DNA of 64,000 nucleotides, taken from Flavobacterium sp. (GTDB lineage Bacteria > Bacteroidota > Bacteroidia > Flavobacteriales > Flavobacteriaceae). The notes below the pieces were generated by a model. The model made no database searches and was not told the origin of the DNA. It saw only the letters and a program-made list of their open reading frames with translations. Every line of letters begins with the position of its first letter. Positions within the stretch are counted from its first letter, which is position 1. The stretch is from NCBI GenBank assembly GCA_029946065.1, contig JAQSDU010000017.1:1-64000 (forward strand). Direction: 5' to 3'. Shown in pieces: positions 39,348-48,137 of the stretch. Made by a program: the position numbers and the translations under genes.

Positions 39348-40493
39348 TTATTTATACTTTAGATCATGTGCTTTAAAAACGGAAGTTGCCCACATCCAGG
39401 CAGAAAATTCTTTAACAGCATTAATTTCTGTTCTGTAAAAAGAAAATCCTAAAATATTTCCATTCATATCGAGTAATGCTGATCCTGAATCTCCGGGGTT
39501 AGTGATGGGATTTGTAATTACTTTCACCTGATTATATGGATCATTATAAAGAATATCAGGTGACCATCCAATTACGTTAGTATTGCTTTGTTGCGATTCC
39601 TTATTAACAAAGGTACATTGTTCGAATTCGCGCGGCGTGGTTCCTTGAAGCGGACCATTTGACTTTAACAAATCACTAATCTCACTGATATCAGCATCGA
39701 GTTGTACAAAACAACTATCGCTTACATTATGTGTAGATATAACCGTGCCCGAAATACCATTAATTACGACTTTTGTCTTACCGACTTCAACATAAGAATT
39801 GGGAAAACAGTGCAAGCAAATGGTGCATCCGAAAACACCTTCCTTATTCGTAGTGTATGTGCCAGCTAATGATCTGAAACGATTGTCATTTTGCAAAAAC
39901 ATTTTGTGAGGCTTAGTTGGGTAACTTGTAGTGTAGTCTCGTTTAGGTGGTTTTGTTATAATAACCGGCCAATCTGAGTCACTGATGTTTTGTGAAAAAA
40001 CATCTGCATTTAATAAATCAAAAGTACTTTTATTGCTGGAATTTCCTAGCGTAAATTGAACATTTCTATCGAATGTACTGGAATCAAAAGGGAATATACG
40101 GTCTATTTTGGACTTCCAAATACTGTAACCCGTTCGTACTGATTTAAAGCTGTTATGTTTTGAAGCATCAATATATACAGGTTCGTCTGACGTAAAAGCT
40201 GGATCAAATATAAGTAAGCAATAATTATTGTTTCCAAGGCAGAGTAAATATTTCTCAAGATTTCGATTTAAGAAAGGAAAAACAGAGGCTTTTCCTAGTG
40301 CATTGGGATAAAGTTTTTTTGCCAAGTCGGGGGATTCGAGTAAAGCTTGCCAAGTACTTGTTATTAAGAGTGGCTGTGCATTTGAGTTTTGCCCCGCTTC
40401 ATATAAAAATGCACTAGACTTATTATTAGGATAAAATGATTTCCCTGCCCCATAGGAATCTAATAGTCCATTAGCAAAATCGTCAATCTTCAT
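39348..40493 (-). CDS. Trypsin-like serine protease, cytoplasmic
   Basis: A 381-residue protein without a signal peptide. The C-terminal half is trypsin-like: His228 in TICLHCFP, Asp266 (or Asp258) in SCFVQLDAD, and Ser336 in NPGDSGSALLD followed by GFSF. The N-terminal ~190 residues form a domain I do not recognise. A cytoplasmic trypsin-like protease in an operon with a large partner is typical of bacterial conflict and NLR-linked proteolytic switches. Upstream, TATTTTTG (minus strand near 40547) resembles the Flavobacterium -7 box. Confidence 0.78.
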   Translation of the reverse strand: MKIDDFANGLLDSYGAGKSFYPNNKSSAFLYEAGQNSNAQPLLITSTWQALLESPDLAKKLYPNALGKASVFPFLNRNLEKYLLCLGNNNYCLLIFDPAFTSDEPVYIDASKHNSFKSVRTGYSIWKSKIDRIFPFDSSTFDRNVQFTLGNSSNKSTFDLLNADVFSQNISDSDWPVIITKPPKRDYTTSYPTKPHKMFLQNDNRFRSLAGTYTTNKEGVFGCTICLHCFPNSYVEVGKTKVVINGISGTVISTHNVSDSCFVQLDADISEISDLLKSNGPLQGTTPREFEQCTFVNKESQQSNTNVIGWSPDILYNDPYNQVKVITNPITNPGDSGSALLDMNGNILGFSFYRTEINAVKEFSAWMWATSVFKAHDLKYK

Positions 40494-41840
40494 ATTCGTA
40501 TTGGATTAATTCTAAAGGATTGATATTGAGTAAGTATACTAATTTACAAAAATACATATATTTTAAGTTTTTTTTTCGTCGAGCTGTGAATTTAATCGCC
40601 AAAATACGTTTTTTTTCAAATGAATATGTTTAGCAAATTATTGCTGTCAACATTCTGTGTATTGAATATATTTAAATTATACTTAATGTTTGGCTCATAA
40701 AGTAATTAGCCTGTAGTACTTATATTGCCGAAGGAAAATTAATTTTTTCAGAAAAGGATTAGCTAAATAGAAAGATTCCTTATAAGTGTCCTAAATATAC
40801 TTTAGTTTTTATCTGGGGTTTTTTAATGTTTCAAATCTTTTTGCCTTTTAATTCTGAAGATAAAAATCTTGATTACACTCACTTAAAATTACCTATCCTG
40901 CCATTTTTCTAACTACTGATAAAAATCAAAAGAAAGGACTTTCGCATTTTGATATGAACAGTCTGAGTAAAATACAAACCCTTGAAAAGATAAGTTTTGG
41001 ATTCAAAGAAAAGCCAGTCTAATTTATGCTTTCATAGAAGTTTACTAAGCATATCTTATTTGATTCGCGAAAGTATATGCCAACCAAGCGCGGCGAATGT
41101 ATTTCGGTAAATGGATTGACCTTGATGGCGAGTATTTTGATACAGCGCATTTTGCCGATATTCTCGTGCAATATACTTTTCTCGGCGACGGCTGTTACCT
41201 GTTGCTTGGAAAAGTTGAAGTCGATTATCATTTCCCGACCATGACAACTTTAAAAAGGCAAAAATGCATTTCATTCCTGATCCGCACTATTCAAGCAGTA
41301 AGGAAAAGCAGTTTGATACTCAAAAACAGATGCGTGAAGATGTGAGCATGACAAGCCGGAGCCCTTACCCACAGCGTATGAGATAAGTTTGCCGCGTTTT
41401 AAAATGCAATAAATTAAGAAGAAGAATGCTGATATGCCAAAAATCCGCTGCAAAGACTGACAAAACTTCCGAAAAATACTATTTGGCAGTTTAAAGGGAG
41501 ATAAATAGAAAAATTCCGACATGACATGGAAAGTTAAATATCTATAAGTCGCAAAATAAATATCTGATAATGAGGAAATTAATAATTTTTTGACAAAATT
41601 AAATAAAATTTTGTCAGAGAATTCCAGCGTGGCATGAATTCTGTCTGACACAACTTCCCGTTAAAAGATTTTTTCCAAGATTAGAGCCCGAGGAAAGAAT
41701 TGACAAGTTACTTGAAAAGAAAAGCTTGTCGGTAAGAGTGAACAAATATACTTAATAATTGGACACTGGCAATTTTTTAACATTTCTTTTCCGGAGAAAC
41801 TCAATGCCGATTAAGTTTGAGCATTCCTAAAAAATAAGAA
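40494..41840. other. Long interval with gene fragments
   Basis: Mostly AT-rich and non-coding. It contains the protease-operon promoter region, a dnaE C-terminal fragment (41068-41395), and upstream of the DUF2188 gene a taagtttg box (41812-41819) matching the TAnnTTTG promoter element. Nothing else recognised. Confidence 0.4.
41068..41395 (+). pseudogene. DNA polymerase III alpha (dnaE) C-terminal fragment
   Basis: Plus-strand translation from about 41068 gives AKVYANQARRMYFGKWIDLD, then EYFDTAHF and GDGCYLLLGKVEVDYHFP, the conserved C-terminal segment of Bacteroidota DnaE-type polymerases. A frameshift near 41250-41270 is followed in another frame by HFIPDPHYSS and later EDVSMTSRSPYPQ. No rest of the gene is present. 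This is a relic, perhaps of a mobile lexA/imuA/dinB/dnaE2 mutagenesis cassette. Confidence 0.75.
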
Positions 41841-42062
41841 ATGGGAAAAAATCAACATGTAGTACCACATCCAGATGGATGGGCAGTTAAAGGTGAAGGT
41901 AACACAAAAGTTACAGTTGTTACAAACGCACAGGAAGATGCTATTGATGCGGCAAGAGAAATTTCCGGGAATCAACAGTCAGAATTATTAATTCATGGAA
42001 AAGATGGTCAAATCAGAGCGAGAGACAGCTATGGCAATGACCCTCATCCTTCCAAAAATTAA
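41841..42062 (+). CDS. DUF2188 protein
   Basis: A 73-residue protein matching the DUF2188 pattern end to end: HVVPHPDGWAVKGEGN, a helix (EDAIDAAREI), then ELLIHGKDGQIRARDSYGND. Often found in mobile or defence contexts; molecular role unknown. It is 3 bases from the next gene. Confidence 0.88.
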   Translation: MGKNQHVVPHPDGWAVKGEGNTKVTVVTNAQEDAIDAAREISGNQQSELLIHGKDGQIRARDSYGNDPHPSKN

Positions 42063-42065
42063 GAT

Positions 42066-42371
42066 ATGACCGAGTATAGAATTTCAGGCGTGTGGTATGA
42101 GGACGATGTAATAGAATATTACGCCATTCACGAAGGTACGTTAGCCGAGTTAAGTCGTGCCACAAAAACTTCAAAGGCGGAGGCTATTAAGATCGTAGCA
42201 AACCCTAAAAATAACGTTAGAACAATCAAATGGAACTACGTCACGGCAAAATGGGTTAAAGGCGAAGAAGTGAATGTTACAACCGGAGCAAATAGATACC
42301 TACATACGGTTCCTAATTCCACAGTTACAGACAATCTTAGCCATCTGATCGATTACGATTGGCTTTCTTAA
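42066..42371 (+). CDS. DUF3892 protein, copy 1
   Basis: A 101-residue protein of the DUF3892 type: start ISGVWYEDDVIEYYAIH, helix KAEAIKIV, then W.Y..A.WVKGEEV and a C-terminal NLSHLIDY. It is followed by an imperfect terminator and then by the OLD ATPase. A second, diverged copy follows that ATPase (44356). Function unknown. Confidence 0.85.
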   Translation: MTEYRISGVWYEDDVIEYYAIHEGTLAELSRATKTSKAEAIKIVANPKNNVRTIKWNYVTAKWVKGEEVNVTTGANRYLHTVPNSTVTDNLSHLIDYDWLS

Positions 42372-42381
42372 AGAAATTTAT

Positions 42382-42413
42382 AAGCCTTCATTTTCGGATG
42401 GAGGCTTTTTTAA
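42382..42413 (+). terminator. Hairpin between DUF3892 gene and OLD gene
   Basis: Imperfect stem aagccttc/gaggctt with a trailing T run. Its place inside the gene series suggests partial termination or a separate promoter for the OLD gene. Confidence 0.6.
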
Positions 42414-42432
42414 AAATTTAAATCTAAATTAT

Positions 42433-44349
42433 ATGAAATTAAAACACGTTGAAATACATAAATACAAATCAATTTCTGAAAGTCAGAATTTTGATTTAGA
42501 AGACGATATTACCGTTCTTGTAGGGATGAACGAATCAGGAAAAACATCTGCTCTGGAAGCTATCGCTAAAACAAATTACTTCCAAAATGATGAAGCATTT
42601 AGATTTAATGTGACGCACGATTATCCACGTAGAGAGAAAAAGAAGATGGATAAGGAGGGAGTTGATGCTGCGGCAATAACTTGTACTTACGAGCTTGATG
42701 ATTCATTAGTGTCAAAAATTGAATCCGATCTTGGCAATGGCATAATTAAAACAAGAGTGTGGGTTGTTACAACCCATTATAGTGGTAAATGCACCCTGCA
42801 ATCTTCAATAATCGATAAAACGAAATTTATTGAAGGGAAAACCACGCAGTTGGGGATTTCGAGTAAGTCGCTTAATGATAGATTATCCAAGGTTAATACC
42901 CCTGCTGAATTTTCAGCTTTAAAAGGAGAATATAGCGATCAAAAGTATTTGGAAGCTATAACAAAATTGGAAAAATATTTCGCCAATACATGTAAATGGA
43001 ATGGGGATGCAATCAATGAATATGTGGCAAGAATTTATCTTATGCCCAATCGTCCGAAGTTTTTATACTACGATGAGTATTTTTCACTTCCGTCAAGAAT
43101 TAGTATAGAAAAGCTTAAAAATGATGAGCTAGACGAAAGTAGATATAAAACTGCAAAAGCACTTTTCGAACTTGCAGATATTGATACGGACGAATTGCTT
43201 GCAGCAGATGATTTTGAAGATTATATTGCAGAGTTAGAAGCAACGGAAGCCATTATTTCAGGCGAACTTTTCAAATACTGGAAAACCAATAAAAATCTGA
43301 ATATAACTTTCGCTATCGATAAACGGCAAGAAGATGTACACAACGGAACTCGGATTGTAGAACACATTTTAGATATTCGCGTAAAAAGCAAAGGCGTTTC
43401 TTTGCCGCTGAAAAATAGAAGTAAGGGATTTAACTGGTTTTTTTCATTCTTGGTTTGGTTTAAAAAAATTCAGGAAGATCCAAACTCAAATTATATACTT
43501 TTATTAGACGAACCAGGCCTAAATCTTCACGCCTCTGCCCAAGCCGACCTTTTGGACTTTCTTGAGGATTTATCCGATAACTACCAAATCGTATATTCAA
43601 CGCATTCTCCTTTCATGATTACCTCAGGTAAACTCAACAGGGTAAGAACCGTTCTTGAAACGGATAATGGCTCGGTTATATCGGATAGCGTTCAGGAAAA
43701 AGATCCAAACACTTTATTCCCTTTACAAGCTGCATTGGGATATGACATTGCTCAGAACCTTTTCGTTTCACAAAAAAACTTATTAGTAGAGGGTGTTTCA
43801 GACCTTATTATTCTTACGGCCATGTCTGGAATGTTGGAAAGCGCAGGCCGTAAATTCCTCAATCCTGATATTACGATTGTACCTACTGGCGGATTAGAAA
43901 AAGTCGCAACATTTATTTCCTTGCTTCGAGGTTCGAAACTAGAAATAGCATGTCTGTTGGATTCTTTTACCGACCCCAAAGGTAAAGCTAAGATGGATAA
44001 ATTGATTCAGGACAAAATAATCCAAAAGGGCAAGGTTCGATTTTTTGATGAGTATCTTACTGGCTATGCAAAAGCTGATATGGAAGACTTATTCTCTAAA
44101 GAGGATTATTTAAAGCTTTTCAATTCAGCATTTAAAGAGTATATCGATGTAAAAGAAACAGACCTCCTCCCTACAGTTCAGCAAATAATTCTGCAATTGA
44201 ATCAGTTTTTTAGCATTCAGCGTTTTAATCACTATCGCCCAGCGAATGAGCTCGTCAAAACCTCGCCTGATATTGCGTCCTTTAGCGATTATACAGTTGA
44301 TAATTTTGAAAAAGTCTTTGATGAAATGAATAAATTATTTTCAAAATAA
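42433..44349 (+). CDS. OLD-family ATPase/TOPRIM nuclease
   Basis: A 638-residue protein. ABC-type ATPase: Walker A GMNESGKT at 31-38, Walker B LLLDEPGLNLH near 356-366, then a YSTHSPFMI H-loop. The C-terminal TOPRIM domain has LLVEGVSD near 450 and CLLDSFTD near 507. This is the GajA/OLD layout: an ATP-regulated DNA endonuclease. No UvrD-like GajB helicase follows, so it is not a standard Gabija pair; instead the flanking genes are two DUF3892 proteins and a DUF2188 protein. Defence is the likely role, but inferred. Confidence 0.88.
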   Translation: MKLKHVEIHKYKSISESQNFDLEDDITVLVGMNESGKTSALEAIAKTNYFQNDEAFRFNVTHDYPRREKKKMDKEGVDAAAITCTYELDDSLVSKIESDLGNGIIKTRVWVVTTHYSGKCTLQSSIIDKTKFIEGKTTQLGISSKSLNDRLSKVNTPAEFSALKGEYSDQKYLEAITKLEKYFANTCKWNGDAINEYVARIYLMPNRPKFLYYDEYFSLPSRISIEKLKNDELDESRYKTAKALFELADIDTDELLAADDFEDYIAELEATEAIISGELFKYWKTNKNLNITFAIDKRQEDVHNGTRIVEHILDIRVKSKGVSLPLKNRSKGFNWFFSFLVWFKKIQEDPNSNYILLLDEPGLNLHASAQADLLDFLEDLSDNYQIVYSTHSPFMITSGKLNRVRTVLETDNGSVISDSVQEKDPNTLFPLQAALGYDIAQNLFVSQKNLLVEGVSDLIILTAMSGMLESAGRKFLNPDITIVPTGGLEKVATFISLLRGSKLEIACLLDSFTDPKGKAKMDKLIQDKIIQKGKVRFFDEYLTGYAKADMEDLFSKEDYLKLFNSAFKEYIDVKETDLLPTVQQIILQLNQFFSIQRFNHYRPANELVKTSPDIASFSDYTVDNFEKVFDEMNKLFSK

Positions 44350-44355
44350 ACTTCT

Positions 44356-44688
44356 ATGGAATTTTTAATAACAGGAGTCACAAAGAATAATGGTATTATA
44401 ACCGATTATGGGTTTCACCGTCTTAATGCTACACATGATAAATTTTATCCTCTTCGAATGAAAACAAAAGCTGAAGCTATAAGGCTTGTTCAAAATCAAG
44501 CTAATAGTGCTTTCACGGGAACTTGGGACTATCAAAGTGCGCAGTGGGTAAAGGGTGAAAAGGTAAGAGTGATTGGGATAGGTAGCAATGCATACTTAAA
44601 GTCTGATCCAGATGATGAAATCACAGATAATTTAGGGCATCTAATCAGACTTATTTCTTATATAAATACTGATAGTCAGCAATGGTAA
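44356..44688 (+). CDS. DUF3892 protein, copy 2
   Basis: A 110-residue protein, homologous to the gene at 42066: ITGV.K..GIITDYGFHR, KAEAIRLV, W.Y.SAQWVKGEKVRV, then NLGHLIR. It starts 6 bases after the OLD gene, so it is co-translated with it. Two DUF3892 genes bracketing one OLD gene suggest a functional link. Confidence 0.82.
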   Translation: MEFLITGVTKNNGIITDYGFHRLNATHDKFYPLRMKTKAEAIRLVQNQANSAFTGTWDYQSAQWVKGEKVRVIGIGSNAYLKSDPDDEITDNLGHLIRLISYINTDSQQW

Positions 44689-44696
44689 TTGCGGGA

Positions 44697-44724
44697 GAAG
44701 CTGGGGCCTAAAGCCCCAGTTCTT
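44697..44724. terminator. Bidirectional terminator
   Basis: Stem agaagctggggc/gccccagttct between convergent genes 44356-44688 (plus) and 44708-44974 (minus). It overlaps the end of the minus-strand gene. Confidence 0.6.
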
Positions 44725-44974
44725 CTGCAATAAAACGCGCAGTTTCTTCAAAGGCCATCCATGCGAACCAATTTTTAAGGTCGCCTTTTGCTTGAAGTGG
44801 CTCACCGAAAGAATTCTCTAATTCTTCTCGAAGTTCTTCAATCTCATAATAATGGGTGTCATAGAACTTATGCGTATCGTGATAGTAAACGAGTTTTTCA
44901 ATCATACCACTTTGGCAACCGTGGTTTAGAAGCTTAGAAAAGAAATCTTCTACATTATCGTCGCGCACAATCAT
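44708..44974 (-). CDS. Small acidic hypothetical protein
   Basis: An 88-residue acidic protein (IEELREELENSFGEP, then LKNWFAWMAFEETARFIAEE). Helical. Not recognised with certainty. Its start codon overlaps the radC relic on the opposite strand, which shows that the gene came in with a rearrangement that also truncated radC. Confidence 0.6.
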   Translation of the reverse strand: MIVRDDNVEDFFSKLLNHGCQSGMIEKLVYYHDTHKFYDTHYYEIEELREELENSFGEPLQAKGDLKNWFAWMAFEETARFIAEELGL

Positions 44975-45126
44975 CCATCAGGTAATGATAAATTCAGCGA
45001 TGCGGATAAAAAGCTGACAACAAAACTTGTAGGAGTAGGAAGGATGCTAGATTTGCCTATCCTTGACCACTTAGTCATTACCAAGCACGGGTATTCCTCA
45101 TTTACGGATAACGGACTGATTGTGAA
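44963..45126 (+). pseudogene. radC (JAB-domain) C-terminal fragment
   Basis: Plus-strand translation reads AHNHPSGNDKFSDADKKLT, then VGRMLDLPILDHLVITKHGY and SSFTDNGLI, the zinc-binding HxH/S..D...D end of the RadC/MPN domain. Nothing upstream. RadC-like genes are common on mobile elements; this relic lies ~100 bases from a tRNA gene and may mark an old element edge. Confidence 0.82.
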
Positions 45127-45132
45127 TTCCAG

Positions 45133-45152
45133 TGCTCCGGTGCTATCACCGG
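45133..45152. repeat. Short palindrome near tRNA
   Basis: ctccggtg/caccggag inverted repeat with a four-base loop, between the radC fragment and the tRNA terminator. It could be a terminator remnant or part of an attachment site. Confidence 0.4.
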
Positions 45153-45182
45153 AGTGTTGTACCTATGTTGTACCATACGAAA

Positions 45183-45214
45183 AAAGGCTGACAGAATTTA
45201 TCTGTCAGCCTTTG
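45183..45214 (-). terminator. Terminator of tRNA-Met
   Basis: Strong stem aggctgacag/ctgtcagcct followed on the minus strand by a T run, just downstream of the tRNA. Confidence 0.85.
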
Positions 45215-45221
45215 TCTTTAC

Positions 45222-45298
45222 TGGTAGCGAGGACGGGAGTTGAACCCGTGACCTCAGGGTTATGAATCCTGCGCTCTAACCGACTGAGCTACCTCGCC
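45222..45298 (-). tRNA. tRNA-Met (CAT)
   Basis: Minus-strand cloverleaf: acceptor GGCGAGG pairs with CCTCGCT (one G-U), D-arm GCTCAGTCGGTTAGAGC, anticodon loop TTCATAA (anticodon CAT), T-arm GGGTTCAACTCCC and an encoded CCA. Elongator Met is most likely; an Ile2 tRNA with the same anticodon cannot be excluded. It is the border between accessory and core regions. Confidence 0.93.
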
Positions 45299-45613
45299 AA
45301 ATTTCGGTTATCTGCGCCCTTGAACGCGGGTGCAAATATAAAACTAAATTTATAGGCTGCAAATTTATAGTGAGAAAAAATTGATTGAATTTAGGAAACT
45401 TTATTAAACAGAAATTCCAAACCTTTATGGTAGCAAATACATCAAGAAGTTACTCGAATCTTATTCAGACAAAATGCCGCTTACTATCGCAATGATTTAA
45501 AAAAAAAACGACTTGGCGAAATTTTCATAGTACACAAATAAAATTTTATTTTTAAAAATGCTTTTTTATTGGATTATTATTCTATATATTTCCCAAAAAA
45601 TAACCAAATCTCA
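45299..45613. other. Intergenic, nothing recognised
   Basis: AT-rich spacer holding the tRNA promoter (minus) and the promoter of the START-like gene (plus). No ORF supported. Confidence 0.4.
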
Positions 45614-46006
45614 ATGGAAGTCAAAGTTAAGTATGAATTAGAATTTCCGATAAATTCTTCGCCACAGCTCTTGTACCAGTACATATCAACACCTTCAGGA
45701 CTTTCTGAATGGTTTGCCGACAACGTAAATTCTAGAGGTGAATTTTTTACTTTCATCTGGAATGATTCTGAAGAAAAAGCCCGTGTAGCCTCTAAAAAAA
45801 CTGGCGAGAAAATCAAATTCCGCTGGATTGACCTTAATAACGTTGATACCGATTATTTCTTTGAATTGCGTATCCTCGAAGACGAAATTACTAAAGATGT
45901 CTCGTTAATGGTAATCGATTACGCACCCGAAGATGAACTCGACGAAGCTGCACAACTATGGGAAAACCAAATATCCGACCTCAAACATGTGATCGGTTCC
46001 GTATAA
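45614..46006 (+). CDS. START-like/SRPBCC domain protein
   Basis: A 130-residue protein. The start at 45614 (MEVKVKYELEFPI) was preferred over the upstream frame because the first beta strand of the fold begins there. Features: PINSSPQLLYQYISTPSGLSEWFAD-like segment typical of the AHSA1/START-like family in Flavobacteria, and a C-terminal helix (WENQISDLKHVIG). Likely binds a hydrophobic ligand; conserved hypothetical in this phylum. Confidence 0.82.
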   Translation: MEVKVKYELEFPINSSPQLLYQYISTPSGLSEWFADNVNSRGEFFTFIWNDSEEKARVASKKTGEKIKFRWIDLNNVDTDYFFELRILEDEITKDVSLMVIDYAPEDELDEAAQLWENQISDLKHVIGSV

Positions 46007-46057
46007 AATTTATTTATTAGACTTATATTTGCCCTGAATTTCAATAGGGCTTTTTTT

Positions 46058-46894
46058 ATGATTAATTTTAATGGTACGCTTTCGGAAGAACAAAATGTAT
46101 TAGTAAACAACCGCGCTTTTCTATACGGTGACGGCGTTTTCGAAACCCTCAAAATCGTCGATGGCAAAATCCTATTTTTTGAAGACCATTATTTTCGATT
46201 GATGTCCTCAATGCGGATCGTTCGCATGGAAATTCCAATGACTTTTACGATGGAATTTCTTGAAGAACAAATACTGTCGCTCGCAAAAGCCACTAATCTG
46301 ACCGCTTCAGCACGTATTCGTTTTACTGTTTACCGCAATGACGGCGGATTCTATCTTCCTGAAACCAACAAAATATCCTACCTAATTGCGATATCCGAAC
46401 TGCCGAATCAATTGTATAAAATCGAAACCGGCGATTACGAAGTCGATTTATATAAAGATTTCTACGTTACCAAGCAATTACTTTCCTCGATAAAATCCAC
46501 TAATAAGCTCATCAACATCACTGGTAGTATTTTTGCAAAAGAGAACGATTTGGACAATTGCCTTCTCGTCAACGACAGCAAAAACGTCATCGAAGCACTA
46601 AACGGTAATTTATTTATGCTTATCGGGAATAAACTAATTACGCCGCCAATAAGCGAAGGTTGTCTCAACGGCATCATGAGAAAACAAATTGTAATGCTTG
46701 CGCAAAAGATAGAAACGCTCGAAGTGGTTGAAGACGTAATATCTCCCTTTGACCTTCAAAAAGCCGACGAGTTGTTTATTACGAATATCATCAAAGGCAT
46801 TCAGCCGATAACTAAATACCGCAAAAAAGAATTCGGAACACGATTGTCCGAAGAATTACTTCAAAAAATAAATACTTTGGTAAGATTAGGGTAA
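46058..46894 (+). CDS. Class IV aminotransferase (PabC-like)
   Basis: A 278-residue PLP fold-type IV enzyme: NNRAFLYGDGVFETLKI at the N-terminus, R.R.T.YR in the middle, and the lysine in LLSSIKSTNKL as PLP Schiff-base candidate. The C-terminus has the family E..DELFITN segment. Could be 4-amino-4-deoxychorismate lyase or a branched-chain/D-amino-acid aminotransferase; the lyase is favoured by length. It follows the START-like gene by 51 bases. Confidence 0.85.
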   Translation: MINFNGTLSEEQNVLVNNRAFLYGDGVFETLKIVDGKILFFEDHYFRLMSSMRIVRMEIPMTFTMEFLEEQILSLAKATNLTASARIRFTVYRNDGGFYLPETNKISYLIAISELPNQLYKIETGDYEVDLYKDFYVTKQLLSSIKSTNKLINITGSIFAKENDLDNCLLVNDSKNVIEALNGNLFMLIGNKLITPPISEGCLNGIMRKQIVMLAQKIETLEVVEDVISPFDLQKADELFITNIIKGIQPITKYRKKEFGTRLSEELLQKINTLVRLG

Positions 46895-47005
46895 ACCCTA
46901 AAGGAGGTAAATTGTTCCAGATAAATAATTGCCCCGTCACACAAAGAACGAAACGAGATTATTATTAAAGCTCAAGAGAATTATTAATTGAACTTAAGTT
47001 TTAAA

Positions 47006-47566
47006 TCAATTCAATATGGGATTTTCGGGCGCATTTGACCAAATCACATAATCACCGCCTAATTCCATGATTTTTTCCTTCCAGAAATGCGTTGTGGATT
47101 TGCCAATAATTTTATTTGCATAGGAATTTTTGGTAATAATCCAAGAATTGGAATTCATCTCATTTTCCAACTGTTCCGCAGCCCAGCCGGTATAACCCAA
47201 AAAGAAGCGAATATTATTCTTACCGATTTCGCCTTGATTGATCAAATCTTTGGTCGATTCAAAATCACCACCCCAATAAATGCCATTGGAAATTTCAATA
47301 CTGTCGGGAATCAACTCGGGAATATTATGGATGAAATAAAGATTATCTTGCTCGACAGGCCCTCCATTATAGATTTTAAAGCGGGCATCGATTTCAGGAA
47401 TCAAATCGTTAATGGTATATTTCAAAGGCTTATTGATGATAAACCCAACAGACCCTTCATCGTTATGATCGGCTAATAAAATCACAGATCGGTTGAATGA
47501 AAGATCTCCAATTATCGAAGGTTCCGCTATTAACAGGTTGCCTTTTTTAAGTTTGTCTGTTATCAT
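47006..47566 (-). CDS. YqgE/AlgH family protein
   Basis: A 186-residue protein with the family signatures KGNLLIAEP at 8-16, F.RSVILLADH and GSVGFIINKP, then YNGGPVE, and FLGYTGWAAEQLE. Conserved in proteobacteria and Bacteroidota; exact function unsettled. Upstream of it on the same strand lies HU. Confidence 0.93.
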   Translation of the reverse strand: MITDKLKKGNLLIAEPSIIGDLSFNRSVILLADHNDEGSVGFIINKPLKYTINDLIPEIDARFKIYNGGPVEQDNLYFIHNIPELIPDSIEISNGIYWGGDFESTKDLINQGEIGKNNIRFFLGYTGWAAEQLENEMNSNSWIITKNSYANKIIGKSTTHFWKEKIMELGGDYVIWSNAPENPILN

Positions 47567-47639
47567 TTTCCTGAAATTTTAATAAATTTAACGAATAAAA
47601 TTTTAACGACCTAACATTTTTTGTTGATTTTTGGCAAAA

Positions 47640-47670
47640 AAAAAGTCTCCGGGTTAAGGAGACTTTAATT
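47640..47670 (-). terminator. Terminator of HU gene
   Basis: Stem aaagtctcc/ggagacttt with a long T run on the minus strand, right after the HU stop. Confidence 0.85.
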
Positions 47671-47687
47671 TATATCAGCTAAATATA

Positions 47688-47960
47688 TTAGTTCATTCCG
47701 CCTTCTAATTCAGCTCCAGCTTTAAATTTAACTACTTTTTTAGCAGCAATTTTAATTGTAGCACCTGTTTGTGGGTTTCTTCCGTCTCTTGCAGCTCTGT
47801 CAGATACAGACCAAGATCCGAAACCTACTAAAGATACTCTTCCTCCTTTTTTCAAAGTAGCACCCACATTGTTTAAAAATGACTCTAAAGCTAGTTTTGC
47901 AGCCGCTTTTGAAATTCCTGAATCTGCAGCGATAGCATCGATTAATTCTGATTTGTTCAT
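47688..47960 (-). CDS. HU-family DNA-binding protein
   Basis: A 90-residue histone-like protein. Start at 47960 (MNKSELIDAIA) is the normal HU start; the longer frame adds 10 residues not seen in the family. GFGSW, then ARDGRNPQTG (the DNA-intercalating arm) and FKAG are present. Chromosome architecture. Confidence 0.95.
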   Translation of the reverse strand: MNKSELIDAIAADSGISKAAAKLALESFLNNVGATLKKGGRVSLVGFGSWSVSDRAARDGRNPQTGATIKIAAKKVVKFKAGAELEGGMN

Positions 47961-48137
47961 AATAATAGTTATTAATTGTTGGTTAAACATTACGTTAATA
48001 TAACAAATTTAGTAGGAATTCCTTACTGCGCAAGCGTTTTCGGAGGTTTTTGTATTTTTTGTTGATAACTTAAACTTTTTGTTGATAAAGTAAGTTGGTT
48101 TTTTCAAATTTACGCTCAAATCAATGGTGACGCAGTC

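Noticed and set aside
42433..44349. Gabija GajA
   Set aside because: Domain layout fits OLD/GajA, but no UvrD-like GajB gene is adjacent.
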